64,000 bases of DNA, taken from positions 186,001 through 250,000 of the forward strand of contig CP170457.1 in assembly GCA_047947135.1 (NCBI GenBank), read 5' to 3'. This DNA is from Planctobacterium sp047947135. GTDB lineage: Bacteria > Pseudomonadota > Gammaproteobacteria > Enterobacterales > Alteromonadaceae. How positions within the stretch are numbered: position 1 is the stretch's first letter; every line of letters begins with the position of its first letter. The notes beneath the pieces were generated by a model, which was given only the letters and a program-made list of their open reading frames with translations, was not told the origin of the DNA and did no database searches. This document shows positions 30,401-45,400 of the stretch, one piece after another. Position numbers and translations under genes: made by a program.

Positions 30401-33400
30401 GATTGGTAACATTGGTTTCGGCCAGTGTGCTACCGTTGGGGGCACTCTGAGTATCCTGAGTCTGCTTTACTGGTCCTGCAACGGCTACCGCAGTTGCAGT
30501 TTGCGTAACCTGCGCGGTAGCTGGTAGCTTTAATTCCGCTACGTGCTGGCTAAATTCTTCCAGTGTTGGATAGCTATACACCTGCACAGCTTCGATATTG
30601 AGTCCGAAATGCTCATTAATCTTGCGTACCCAGGTAACGCCGTAAATTGAATCCAGACCAAGGTCCACAAATTGCGCCTGAGGGTCCACTTCTGATTCCG
30701 GCATATGTAATTCTTGTGCCAACATTCCCCGTAAAATAGCTGTGACCTGATGCAAATCCGAGACAGTTGTTTCAGAAGCTGTCGGGGCCAGCGTATTTGT
30801 TGCTGACGCTGGGGTGTTTATTGGGGCTTGTACAGCCACATTCTCAACTTGTGGCACGGACTGAATTGCAGGTTGTTGCTGTGACAGCTGTTGATAGATA
30901 TGGTCGGTAAATTCCTTCAGAGTTGGATAACTGTAAATAATTACAGCCTCCATATTCAATTCATATTTATCGTTGATTTTACGTACCCAGGTAACGCCAT
31001 AGATGGAGTCCAGTCCCAGGTCGACAAATTGTGCATTGTCATCTACCTCTGCAACTGGCATATGCAACTCTTCCGCCAGCATTTCTCGCAAAGACTGCAG
31101 TATCTGTTCGGGTGCCTCGGTAGTGGCAGAAGCAGTTGCAGCGCTTGCAGACACATTTGTCTGAAGTGGTGCCGAGGTCTGATAAGATGCCGTCCTGCCT
31201 TCAACCTCAGATGCAGGTCTAGCATCAGTTTGAGGAGTGGACTGTTTAACTTCAGTTGCCCCAGTTGCCTCATGAGCACTAACCAAGGGCTGATCAGCGA
31301 CTTGTGGATTTGTTCGCTGATTTAGCACTTCATTCAGGTATTCACTGAAGCTATGCAGGTTTGGATAACTGTATACAATGACCGCTTCAAGATTGAGTCC
31401 AAACTGTTCATTTATCTTGCGCACCCAAGTCACGCCGTAGATAGAGTCCAGACCCAGATCGACGAACTGTTCGTGCTCATCCAGCTCCTCCATATCCATT
31501 TGCAGCTCAGCAGATAGCGAGGTCTTCAGCGCCAGTAAAATACTGTCTGAAGAAGGCACCGCAGCGACTGACTGCGGCTCCTGTGCCTGAACCGCAGGCA
31601 ATGCTTGTTGCTCTGCATGAAAAGTTCTGGCTCCACTGTTATCATCACCAATGGCATTGAAGCTGCGCTCTATTTGCAGCAGCGTTTCTTCCTGGCCCAC
31701 AAAGGTCTCTTCGTGCATCGCCAGTTCGCGATCATATATCTCATCCAACTGCGCCAGAGACTGTTCACTCCAGTGCCGTTTTAAGGCAAGCAATATATTA
31801 ATGCTATAGCGACTTAACTTGTTAGCCAGAGCAAGCGCCGATTCCAATACCTGTTGTTTGGCCAATATCGGCATGGCAACGTTGCGGTCCTGTAGCATCC
31901 GACCGTCCAGTTCGTTAGAGAACATCAGACTTTCAAAAGCCAGGTCCTGCCCCAACTTACGCGGCAGAATAAAGGTAGCACCTGCACCTGGAGTAAAGCC
32001 CAGATTCATATAGGGGCTGATATAACGAGCTGACTGACTAAAGAAATTAAAGTCAGCGAACATACCCAGCGCCCAACCTGCGCCTATAGCGTGGCCCTGC
32101 ATGGCTGCTATTACCGGTAGCTTACAGGCTAATGCCAAGTGGTAAATCTTAACGTCAGTAAACTGTGCTTGTCCTTTCTGAATAGCCACAAGGTCATCTT
32201 TAGTGCCGCCGCTGGAGAAGTAGTTGTCGTAACCAGTCAACACTACGGCCTTGTAATTTTCGGCTGCTTCGATGTGAGCGAAAACTTCCTGCAATCCATC
32301 CAGAGTTTGCTGACTATGCATGTTCTTCGCTTCGCGATCTTCCATGGTCACCAACAATACGCCATTGTCATACCGCCAGGCCTTGATCACCTCAGACTGC
32401 AGCACCACCGCTTGCTTCTCTTGCGGCTCCAATGAAACCGCAGTCTCTGACAAACTCGTGGTATTTTTCTGCAAACTCAAAGGTAGCAACTCGCCGCGAT
32501 ACTGTTTCCAGAAGGTGGTTGGTTGCTTAACAATGCCGGCAGCAAACACCACCGCACCCGGCAACAATTGCGAGGATTCAGCAGATTGCACAAATCCGCG
32601 GGCAGTAAGCGCAGCACCTGTATAGCTATCACCGGACAGTAAAGCTTCACGAGCAAGACTTTCTCCCAGACGCGATTTCAGCAGAGCATCGGCACTATTA
32701 AGAGAGAACTGCTCCTGCCAGCTACCCGTTACACTATACTCAGCGTCAGTGCTATAAAGCTGAACATCACAGCACAACGCGCACAGCCAACCTGCTCCGC
32801 TGGTATTATTACTCAATACTGCAATAACTGGCACAGGCGAGCTATTTATAGAGCTCTGCCATACTGGTAGGTACTCGGTAGAGACACTATCAGAGGAGTC
32901 CGGGATGAAGTTCTCGTGTTCACTGTGCAGCAGCACAGAATTACATTCAGAGGGCAGGTTTTGCAGCAATTTTTGCAGTGAAATCACCAACGCTTTTAAA
33001 CCATAGCGGGCCTTTTGTTTAACAAAATCCACCTGCAAAATGCCATTTTTAGGTTGTGACAAGCGCAAATAGCGAGCCGGAGACTTTGGTAAGTCAAAAG
33101 CTTTAACAGCGATGGGTTCACTTTGTTTCAAAGCTGGCAAAACGTTAAGCACGGCAATTTGCTGGCGTGCCAAATGCTGCTTTAACAGTCGCAGTGCCTT
33201 TGCAGGTCGCTCTGCCAAATCGGTACTCAACGCATTGGCGGTTTCCCGCACATCAGCTGGTCCAACAATTCGTGCCTTCAGCCCCTTTTGCCGCCACTCG
33301 CTACCAGTAATACCTTCGGAGCCAAATATTAGCTGTTGGGTGAGTCGCGCATCAAAACGGGTTTGTAGCAGGTTGGTCAATTCGGTGTTGAGACCCGTGA

Positions 33401-36400
33401 GCCGCAACCCATATATTGCCGCTTCATTTAGCACCATAAAATCGCACAATGCCGCCAGAATGAAGCCAGCTCCAGTGGCGCCACCCTGACACACAGCCAC
33501 CACTGGAAATGGCATCTGCTTCAGAGAAGTAAACAATTCATACTGCAATGCAAGATTGAAGGACTCCGTGGCACCGCTTAAGAAGTGCTGCTCGGAGGCA
33601 TGAATCTGTAAGACTTTTACATCATCATGAGCAGCCACCTGTTGCAGTGCCTGAGAAAGCGCAGAGCAAAGTTCTTCAGAGAGGTCACTTTGTCCATTTT
33701 CTATGTGTAGCTTGTATATTCCGGAATCTTCGGCAACTAAACGCAGAAGTTTTTGCCTGAACGCGATTCTAGAACCAGCGTTGCTGCCATTGACTTCCGC
33801 CAGTCTCACCAAAGGCTTAGACAGAGTTTGGGCAGACTGACTTTTCCGGTCAACCGCGGCAAATTCAGAAAGCACCACATCGTTTGGTTTATTCACCGGA
33901 TAAGGTTCAGAGTCCTGCTGCTCTATGGCATCCTGAGCAGTATTATCCGATGCGTTGGTTATCTTGATATTGAGTGGAATTTCTCTACTTAGAGCAACGG
34001 ATTTGCTACTGGTCACATTATGGTCTGGTGTGTTAGTTCTGGCCTGAACACCTGAAGTTTTGGATACCTCTGGCACCACAGCAGCCTGAACATTGCCCAC
34101 GGATGTGGGTGCGCTATTGCCAGTAGTAGCTAAGTTGACAACATTCGCCCCTTGAAGTAGCAGGCAGAGATGTCCGTTGGTGTCGCGCACTTCTATATCC
34201 ACTGCCTCAGATCCCATCACAGTGGTAGTATTCAAACCCGCTGCAGGTTTTACTAACAGGTAGCATTCACCATCCAGTGATCGTAGCCAGAGTACTTTGG
34301 CTATCTGACTGATGTAGGCCAGTACAGCTGCATTACCGCTGCGACTCAGCCACTGTTGGATAGCGAATTCTACTAAGCCAGGCACTATCTGATAATCTTC
34401 GCTTTGCGCATTCACCTGCCCTGCAGGTAATTGCAATAACATTAAATTGTTGCGCTGATAGCTGAAATAAGCCTGTTTAGTGGTGTGTTGAACTGCCTGC
34501 ATTTGCTGTGGATCCACAGCCAGATATCTAAACCAGTCGGCTAAATTCATCTGCTGCAGAGTATCGTTGATGTAGGAGGCCTGTCCTTGACAATAAACAA
34601 CATCGTCAACTGCACCGTATAGCTCAAAGCGCACCTGTCGATCTGTATCAGGGAAAAGTGCCAGCCCTACTCGCACTGACTCAGTAATTCTACAGGCTTG
34701 ACCCGCACTGAAATGGGTAATTTGCAGCGCAGTTTTAGTTTCATCTTCGTTCGCTGCCAGCGACATGGCGCAGGCAGCCATTTCCAACATGGCACTCACT
34801 GGCAACAGTCCCTGAGTCAGAAAACTCAAATCAGAATGTAGTTGCGAGTGATAACTTTGCTGCATCAGGTTTGAGGTGTTCTCTTGCAACAGTGGATGCA
34901 GTTGTGAGCTTGCAACGTTGCCAGTCTGACTAAAGGTTTTACCAGCATGCCCGTGAGTTTTTATATGGGTGCCATCCCACCAGTAGCGCTCTTTCGCAAA
35001 TGGATAGGCAGGCAGACTCACTTTCCCCGGACGAGGCCCTTCTCCGTAAAGCTGGTTCCAGTCCACCGACAAACCTTTGGTCCAGACATTCAGCAACTTG
35101 CCGTATTTTTTGCGCTGAAACCATTTATCTATGGCTTCCTGAATTTCTTCATCCTGATTGAAACCATTAATCCCCTCGCGGTATTTCTTCACCTGTCCCT
35201 GATAACAATCCGCTATGGCCTTTTCACCATTAACAAACGCCGAAAGCCGGGACAGTAATTCTTCGTTTGAAACCACTAGGAATGCCAGTCGTTCTTCCAT
35301 AGCTTCACGCCCGTTTTGAAGGGTATAAGCCACAGAGGCAATGTCTGGCGCTTCCTGCTGTTGCTGCATAAAGTTCAGTAATGCCGACGCTCTTTGTCGA
35401 AGTTGCTCTGCCGTGCGGGCTGACAGTGGCACCAGGTACTGCGCGGCCTGATAGGATTCCTGTTTTTCTTTTGGTTGGTATTCTGAAATTAGAATATGAG
35501 CGTTAGCCCCTCCTGCTCCAAATGAGGAGATGCCGGCAATTCTGGGCACTTTTTCGCCGTCAATTTCTGGCTGTTGCCAATCCTTCAGAGTCTGATTCAC
35601 TTCAAACGGAGTGCTGTCGAAGTCGATATGGGGATTCAGCGTGCTGGAGTGCAGCGACGGCGCAACCTTTTTATGACGCAACTGCATCAGTACTTTAGTA
35701 ATGCCCGCAATACCTGCTGCTGGCTCACAGTGACCAATGTTGGATTTTGCTGAGCCCACCAGACAATACCCCGTATCTTTATCATGTCCGGAAGGTTTGC
35801 TGCCTTTTTTAAAGGCTTTAGTGAGCGCTGCTATTTCAATGGGATCCCCAAGGCTGGTTCCGGTGCCATGGGCTTCTATATAGCTTACATGACGTGGATT
35901 GAGATTCGCCTGCTGTAACGCTTGCTGAATAACATCCGCCTGAGCTGCCGGATTAGGTACTGTGTAACCATTTACCTTGCCGCCATGATTAATGGCACTC
36001 CCCCTGATAACACCATAGATGTGGTCACCATCTCGTTCGGCATCAGTTAAGCGTTTGAGCAAGACTGCCCCCACCCCTTCGCCGGGGATATAACCGTCGC
36101 CATCAATACCAAAGCTATGGCAGTGTCCTTTGACCGAAATATACTGACCGGAGCTCAGGATAAGATATTTATTGGGGTGCAGATTGAGATTAACGCCACC
36201 GGCTATCGCCATGTCTGTGCGCCCTGACTTGAGATCCTGCCAAGCCATATGCACGGAGGTCAGTGACGAGGAGCACATCGTATCTATGGTCAGACTAGGG
36301 CCGTGCAGATTCATCACATAAGACACCCGATTGGCAATATCTGCCAGACTGCTGGCAAACCCCATGCGCTTACCCTGCATACTGGATTCGGCACCAAATA

Positions 36401-39400
36401 GCTGATACTCGCCGTACATGACACCAACATAAACACCCACCTGACCAGGCAGCATGTTTTCTCTTTGGATCTGTAAGTCGTCACGCGTAAATCCAGCGTC
36501 CTCAAGGGCCATCCAGGCGTGCTGCAGGAACATGCGTTCCTGCGGATCCAGAATCATGGCTTCCCGCGGTGAAATATTGAAAAACTTAGGGTCGAACTCA
36601 TCAACACCCTGGATAAAACCACCTACTTTACTGAAGTGCGCACCGCTAGTGGTTTTGTCCTGTGAGAAATAGTCGCGCCAGTCCCAACGCTCCAGCGGTA
36701 TTTCAGTGATACAGTCTTTGCCCTGCGCGAGATTATCCCAGTACTGTTGTACATCTCCAGATTCGGGATAGCGACCACTCAACCCTACAATCGCAATGTC
36801 ATCCTGAATGGCTGTCTTTATTCCAGGCATTGCCTGAGGTGCTGCACGGCTTGCTGCGTTCAAACCAGCAGCAGCTGAGAAACGGGAGCTGATGGATTTG
36901 GGTTTAACCTCTTCATCCGCTTTGTTTGCCTCGGCATTCACAGAAACGGCTTTTGGTCCATCAACATCAGCGGTCTTACTGTTTTTGGTGCCTAAAATGT
37001 CGCTTAAAGTGTCCAGATGGTTTTCTACAAAGTAGTCTGCCAGGTCACTAACATTTTGATATTCAAAAAACAGGGTTTTAGACAATGCGCCAAAGACGGT
37101 TTCCAGATGATTGGTCAGGTTGATAGCAAGAATGGAATCTATACCGTAGTTTTCCAGTGCCGCATTGGCATCGATCTGGCTTGCTGGCAGTTTGAAGATA
37201 GTTGCCAATTGTTGCTGCAGATATTCCACAGTCTGTTGCTTCAAGTCATTACCAGACGTGCTGTTTGCAGCCGCCACAGGTACACTTTGTAGCGATGAAA
37301 CCTGAGCCTGCGTATCGACTTTTGGAGCCGCTGCTGCAGTGGATTTTGCTGCAATTTTCGGTGAAGACTTGTCATCGCTCTGCTCTACATAGCGGCGGAT
37401 TTTGTCCAGCTCACCAGCGATAAAGAGTATCTGCCCTTGAGGCCGATTTAGCGCGACATTAAAGGCGTTTAAGCCAGTGTCGCTGCTCATAGCCTGCATG
37501 CCGGTTTCATCAGTAATATTCGCCAGGGTGCCAACATCAAGGTGCATACCACCCTGTTCCCAATATGGCCAGCAAATAGCAACCGTGTGACCGTGACGCT
37601 CACCCTTTTGAACTAATTGATTACGCCAGCTGGCAAAATCATTCATAAAGCCATTGGCTGCCGCGTAATCTGACTGTCCCATGCTTCCCAGTGAAGACTC
37701 TGAAGAGAACAATGCCATGAAATCAAGCTGCATGGTGCGGCAGGCCAGGTCCAGATTCTCTGTACCAGTCACTTTAGGAGCAAACACGGCGCGTAATTCC
37801 GCTTCGGATTTTTTAATCAGAAAATTATCCGCTACCATCCCTGCACAGTGCAGTACGCCACAAATGGCACTAAATTCCGCTGGTTGCTGGGCCAGTACTT
37901 TTTGTACCTGATCTCTGTCGGTTAAATCCAACTGAATATAAGACGCCCGTTCTCCCAGTGCCTCCAGTTGCGTTCTAATTCTGGCATTAGCGGCATTGCG
38001 CCCGGTAAGTAATATTTTCGCCTGACTGGTTTGCTGCAGTATATGGTGGGCAAACAGCTGAGCCAGAGCGCCTGTTCCACCAGTAATCAAATAACAACCA
38101 TTGTCTTTGAAGGGCAGCGTTGGCAACTCTTTCGGTAAGGAAGTCGATTGCCAACTCTGGACCTGTAATCCCTCGCTACCAAGACGCCAGGCGGCACTGA
38201 TACCTGATTCTGCCAACTGTTTAAGACTGGATTTAAGATGATTGCTTACCTGGTCCCGCTCTATGATCAGCAGTTGCCCTTTGATACGAGGGTTTTCCAG
38301 GGAGACGGATTTCATCAAACCAATTAACCCGGCACAATCCAATTCGCCTTCAGTAATCGGCAACACTACCTGCATAAGTACTTTCTGTTGTTTACGGCTA
38401 TGCAATAGATTTTTTAGCTGCTGCATCAATCCTTCGGCGGCTGCCTGGTAGCGCACTGCATTGCTGTTATTCTCTGGCAAACTCAGTCGGTGCGTTACCG
38501 TATCTGCGGGTTCGGGAAATTGCTCGGCACTAGTGTCAAATAACAGTAAATGCCGCTGTGACGCCGTTTCTGAAGGAGAGGTTTGCAGCTCTGATATCGG
38601 CTGCCAAGTTGAGATGGCACTGTATAAACCGATATTACGTTGCGCCATTTTACGCACGCTGAAACCCTGAATTTGGATGCAAACGACGCCTTCGGAGTCC
38701 ATGATGTCGACATCCATCTTCACCATTTTGTCCTGGGCACTGCTGCCCTCAGAAAACTGCACCCGAACCAGTGATTCGGGACGTACGGGTCGGAAGATAC
38801 TGATTTTCTGCATTGCAAAAGGCAACGTGCCTTCGGTTGGTAGATTGCCCGGACCGGCTATAAGCAATGTCCCCGCTTGCAACGCGGCGTCCATAATACT
38901 CGGATGTAATTGAAACTCGTGGGCGTTGGTTGCTATATGCTCTGGTAAGGCTATATGACCTAACACCTGCTGTTCGCTTTGTTGTAAACCAGTTAATGCT
39001 TTGAATGCCGGGCCAAACTGGGTACCTAGTTTGTCATAGGCGTTGTACAAAGCAGCAACATCCAGAGTGGCAGACCCGGTTTCCCTGGCCATATCACCGG
39101 GCTGAAAAATCTGCAATGCCGGACGCTCACCTATGCTCACCGAGCCCTGACAATGAGACACAAGCTCACCTTCAACTTCTGTACTAACAGTGAAATCCAA
39201 TCCTTCGCGCGCGTTGATTTCCAGCACTATGCTGACGTCGAGTTCCTGCTCCACTGCCACAGGTGCGATCCACACAATGTCATGCAGTTCCAGCACATCG
39301 TTGGAGTCCAACCCAGGCAGCGCATCGTGGACAGCGGCGCGTACCATTTCCAGATAGGCTACAGCAGGCAACGTGCGTTGACCGGCAATGATGTGTTCAC

Positions 39401-42400
39401 AGAGGAAAAACTCCTGGCCAGTGAAGCGCGACACATAACGCTGCTGACTCAGGTTGGAAATATTTTTGTGCACCAGCGGATGTATATCTGCCACTCTGGC
39501 TGACGTTGTAGCCAAATTTGAAACTTCATCAATCCAGATTGCCTGTTTGGCAAATGGATAGGTGGGCAGACTCACCCGACACACGCTTCTATCCTGATGC
39601 AGGATGCTCCAGTTCAACTCAATACCCTGGACCCATAGTTCCGCAAGGCGGGCTACTTTACGTTTGTGTAACCAGTCCTGAATAAGGTTCTGATAATCCT
39701 CATCTTGCGCCATCTGTTTATTTTGAATCGCATTGACCAGGGTGTGCCCTGCGTACCATTGCGGCTCTGTTGATTCGGACTGTTCACCCGTCAGGTAAGC
39801 AGAAATGACATCTCGAAGCTGAGTTTTGTCCTGAGCCACAAACGCTACTCTGTGCTCCATCGCCAGACGACCGACTTGCAGGGTATAGGCGATATCAGCA
39901 ATATCCAAAAGCTGCGCTTCCGGGTTATTTAAAAACTCCAGCAGTGACTGACAGTATTCTCTCAATACGTCATCTTTTTGTGCTGACAACACCAGCAATT
40001 GCGCTTCACTGTTCTCCTCAGTAGCTCTTGGCGCCCGATACTCTTCCAGGATGGCATGACCATTGGTACCGCCAATACCAAAGGAGCTTATGGCAGCGCG
40101 TTGCAATGGCGCATCTGCCTGCCATGCTTTGTTTTGGTCCTGCACGTAAAAAGGCGAGTTATCAAAATCAATCTCAGGATTAGGCTGATTGTAATTGATC
40201 AGTGCTGGATGTGTTTTGTGATATAGACTAAGGGCCAGTTTAATGAGGCCTGCAATCCCGGCCGCTGAATCCAGGTGACCGATATTGGGTTTAACAGAAC
40301 CCAGGCCACAGAACTGCTGTTTATCAGTCACACTGCCAAACGCCTCGGTAAGGGCCATCACCTCGATAGGATCCCCTAGTGAAGTGCCAGTGCCATGGGC
40401 TTCAATATAACTGATGCTGTCGGCAGAAACTCCCGATTTGTCTAATGTATGACGTATAAGCGAGGCTTGACCGTTGACACTTGGAGCATAAAAACCCGCC
40501 TTGTCATTGCCATCGTTGTTCAGGCCCACACCGCGAATGATGCCGTAAATGTTATCCCCTGCTGCAATTGCTTCAGAGGCCTTACGCACCAATACCACGC
40601 CTACCCCTTCACCTTCCACCATGCCATCAGCACCGGCATCGAAAGTTTTAATATGGCCATCGCCGGACAGGTTCATTCCTGGCTGATGTAAATAGCCGAG
40701 ACTTTTCACCGGAGACAACGAAGCTGCACCAACAAGAGCAAATTTGGCGTCACCAGAAAAGATACTCTGACTAGCAGCATACAAACCGGAAATCGATGAC
40801 GAACAGTTGCTGTGAACAAACACAGCCGGGCCAGTCAGTCCCAGTTGGTAAGACACCATTGTGGGAATAGTGCCACCCTGGGCCATTAGCCAGGTAACAA
40901 ACTCTTCGGAGTTCGCCAGCACATGCCCCTGAGTTTGCAGTTGCTGTTGCAATGTTTGATAAAAATTATTGCCCGCCGTCATGAACACACTGGTGTCTTT
41001 AATATCGGCTGGCAGATAACCCGCATCTTCCACTGCCCGCCAGGCATGCATCAGCAATTGTCGATATTGGGGATCCATTAATGCAGCATTGCCGGAAGAT
41101 ATTTTGAAAAATTCGGGATCAAAGTACTCTTTGCCCTCCATCCACCAGGACATAGGAACAAAACCTGGAGCACCAAGCAGGGCTTCCGGTACGCCCGCCA
41201 TGCGCGCTTCTTCTTTGCTCAGATGTTTGAGGCATTCCTCACCATCGAGCAGTTTTTGCCAGAATTGCCAGCGATTTTCTGCCGATGAAAAATGGCAGGA
41301 TATCCCAACGATAGCGAGGCTATCTTCATAATAATCGGCATGATTTTTAATTAGACTATTTTTAGATGATGGTGACGCGGATGCTGCAGAGGTATCAGAT
41401 TTACCTGACTGAGCAGAATCCGAAGCATTGCTGCTACTTTCCTGTATCAGATTGCTGAGATAATCACTCAAGGTGTCGATATTGCTGTGTTTGAACAGTA
41501 AAGAAGGCGTTATGGGGGCGTTAAACTCAGCCTTTAATCTAGTACTCAGCTCTATGATAGATATAGAGTTCCCCCCCACTTCAAATACATTGTCCTGAGA
41601 GTTTATACTGCCTGCGGGCTTGTCCAGTACCTCACACCAAATTTTCGCCAGCTTATGCTGCAGATTGGCTTTACTGGCAACCAGACTATGAGGATCTGCA
41701 TATTGCGCAGAAGCCACCTGTACAGGCTCGGATTTAACGCTTTCCGAGACCATGCTTTGCGTCTGTTCCTGGGTTTTCTGAGTTGCGTTTGATTGATGAG
41801 ATACTTGCATTGCCATCAGCGCTTTGCGATCGGCTTTACCGTTGGGAGTCAAAGGCATATTTTCCAGTCGTTGTAAGAATGTCGGGATCATGAAGGCAGG
41901 TAGAGCATCACTTAAATGCGCTTTTAGCTGGGTGTTACTGATGCTATCCACTCTATCTGAGATATAAAAACCCGTCAGGTTTTGGTTGTTTCCGCTACCT
42001 TGTAGCACCACCGCGGCGTCATGAACGTCTGCATGGGCCAACATTTGTGCTTCGATTTCTCCCACTTCAATGCGGAAGCCGCGCAATTTCACCTGAGTGT
42101 CAATGCGGCCCAGATATTCTATGTTGCCATCATCTAACCAGCGCGCCAGGTCGCCACTTTTGTACATACGACTTTCGTATGAAGAGTTAGCGACTTTGAA
42201 CGGGTTAGCAATGAACTTTTCTGCTGTCAGGTCTTCTCGATTCAGATAGCCTCTTGCCAACCCAACACCAGCGATGTGAAGTTCGCCCGGTACGCCCACG
42301 GGTACAGGTTGCAGCAGTTCATCCAACAAATAAATTTGCGTATTATCAATTGGTTTTCCAATAGGTACAGTGCTTCCTGAAACCTCTCTACAATCATAGA

Positions 42401-45400
42401 AAGTCACGTCTATGGCCGCCTCTGTAGGACCATAAAGATTATGTAGCTGGCCACCAGGAAACACATTCGCGTATTCCTCTGTAGCCCTTTTATTTAGCGC
42501 TTCACCACTGCTGAAGGTGTAACGCACGCCCGGACACTTAGCAGGTGCGTGATCCAAAAAGATATTTAACATGGAAGGCACAAAATGCAGGACAGTGACG
42601 CCGCTTCGATTGATAAAGTTACATAAATACGCCACATCGGAATGCCCACCAGGACGGGCAAAGACTGTGCGTGCCCCAACCATTATGGGCCAGACAAATT
42701 CCCAAACAGAGACGTCAAAACTATATGGCGTCTTTTGCAATACCACATCATCGTTACCCAATGGATAAGCTCTTTGCATCCAATGGACTCGGTTCATCAA
42801 GGCACGATGCTCCAGCATGACACCTTTAGGTTTGCCGGTGGAACCAGACGTATAAATAACGTAGGCCAGGTCGGTGGCACCACTCAATTGTTGTAATGGC
42901 TGATCAGATGATTGCACTTGTTTCTGGACACCTAGCCAGTCAGTGTCCAGGTTCAATACCTTGCATTGTTCCGGCAATAGTGTGACAAGGCGCTCCTGAT
43001 GCCAGGATTGACTCAATATCAGCTGACAGCCACTGTCAGACACCATATGCTGCAGACGCACTTCAGGGTAATCGGGATCAAGTGGCACATAAGCACCTCC
43101 AGCGCGAAGTATACCTAAAATGGACACCATCATGTCTACTGAGCGACTTAGATACAGCCCGACCAGGGAGTCTTTGCCGACACCCTGCTGTTGCAAGTAA
43201 CGAGCTAATATTTCAGTACGTTGCGCCAGCTCAGCATAGTTCAATTGCTCATGCTCATCCTGCACGGCAATCTGCACAGGGTTAGCATTCGCCTGTTGCA
43301 AAAATAGCTCATGCACACAGGTGTCGCGAGGAAAGTCAGCATCGGTGTTATTGAAGCCTTCCGTTACCAACTCCAACTCTTCGTCTGGCAAATATTGATA
43401 CTGGTTCACGGACTTATTAGGTTGTGCCACTATCAGTTCACAGAGTTTTTGCAACTGTGCAGCCATGCGGGTTATGGTGCTGGCTTTATACAAGCCACTA
43501 CAGTATTCCAGTCGACATTTCAGCCCCTCTGAGGTTTTGCTGAATTCGAAGGTCAAATCAAACTTACTTACCTCTGATGCCAATGGAAAAGGGGTCAATT
43601 TGCTAGAGAAACTGCCAGCTTTATCAGACCGCTCTGTTGGCGTATTTTGCAGTACCATCATCACCTGAAACAGGGGATTGAGGGCCATATTCCGTTCCGG
43701 GTGCAAGGCATCCACGACTTTTTCAAATGGGGCATCCTGATGCTCCCATGCCTCCAGACAGGTTTGCTTTACCTGCTGCAGTATGCTGTTGAAATCGGCT
43801 TGTGGCTGTACTTCATCCCGCAACGCCAATGTATTCACAAACATACCGATCAGTTCTTCTGTTTCAGCATGCTGGCGATTGGCAATGGGACTGCCAACAC
43901 AAATATCTGTTTGACCACTGTGGCGAAACAGCAATACTTTCACAATAGCCATTAACACCATGTAAAGTGTAGTGCCTGACTCCTCTGCCAGTCCCTGCAA
44001 CTGTTGATGCAGTTCAACAGGAAAAGCAAGGTCCACCTGACCTCCACGAAAATCACGTACACTACCACGAGGAAAATCTGTGGCCATATCCAGACTTTGC
44101 GTCACGCCTTTAAGCTTGTCTTTCCAATAGTCCAGTTGCCGTTCCAGTGTTCCGTTCTCTTCCATCTGGCGGCGTTGCCATTGACTAAAATCAACATATT
44201 GGATAGCTAGATCCGCCAATTTGTTACCAGACATATATTGTGATAGTTCGTCTACCAACACTGCCAAAGACCAGCCATCACTGATGATGTGATGCAAGGT
44301 GAACAAAATCAGATACTGTTCTGTTTCCAGTTTTATTACCCGGCCCCGCAATAAGGGCCCTTGAGTTAAATCAAATGCACGACTAACTTCGTCATGGCAC
44401 AGGCGCTGCAGTAATGTTTGCTGCCCGGCTTCACCAGTAATGTCGCTGTAAGCAAGGCGGATGGTCATTTCAGGAAGTATTCTCTGGCGCGCCCGACCTT
44501 TGTCAGTGACAAAAACAGTGCGCATGGCATCATGTCGGGCTATCACCTGATTCAAAGCCTGTTCTAATGCCTGAATATCCAGTTTCCCGGCATATTTCAG
44601 AGCCAATGGAATGTGATAAGAAGTGTCATTTTCTTCTATCTGACGCAGGGCCCAGAGCCTCTCCTGAGCATAGCTAAGTGGAAAATCCTGTTGGGGTTTG
44701 CGGGACAATACTTTTATGCTTTCGATATTCTGGCTGTCAGCTACTGTCAAGTAAGAAGCCAGTTGTCTGACAGAGGCATGACTAAACATCAGCCGTATTG
44801 GGAGTTTGACTGCGTAACGCCTGGCGATTCTGGAAAAAATCTGGGTCGCGCTAAGAGAATTGCCTCCCAAGTCGAAAAAGCTGTCGTTTACGCCAATTTT
44901 ATTAGCGGCAATCCTGAGCACCTGAGACCAGATATTTACCAAGTCTACTTCTAATTGAGTGCCAGGTGCGACATATGCCAGATTGGACGTTAAGGCAACC
45001 AGAGTTTCCGTCAGACACTTGCGGTCAATTTTCCCGTTGGGTGTCAAGGGAACTTCGTCTATGAATTGCCAGGCAGATGGCACCATATAGTCAGGCACAA
45101 ATTGAGATAAATTCTCCCTTAGCTGCTCTGGTACAAGTTCTGAATCCCCTTGCGCAACCACAAAAGCCACCAGACGTTTGGCTGTGCCTTCTCCTTGCAC
45201 CACCACCACCGCATCTTTCACACCGGAAATATCTGTTAGTCTGGTTTCTATCTCTCCGACCTCGATGCGAAAACCGCGGATCTTTACCTGGGTATCTATA
45301 CGACCCAGGTACTTCAAGGTACCATCACTATTCCACACCGCTAAATCACCAGTGCGATACATGCGCTGCTCTGGATTGAATGGGTCTTTGAGGAATTTTT

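Noticed and set aside
34130..34910. Methyltransferase or ER between KS2 and the crotonases of gene C
   Set aside because: The segment has the HPLL opening and overall outline of a DH fold but no SAM- or NADPH-binding motif; called degenerate DH*.
43380..44700. Heterocyclisation (Cy) domain before the serine module
   Set aside because: The motif is HHIISDG, a normal condensation signature, not DxxxxD.
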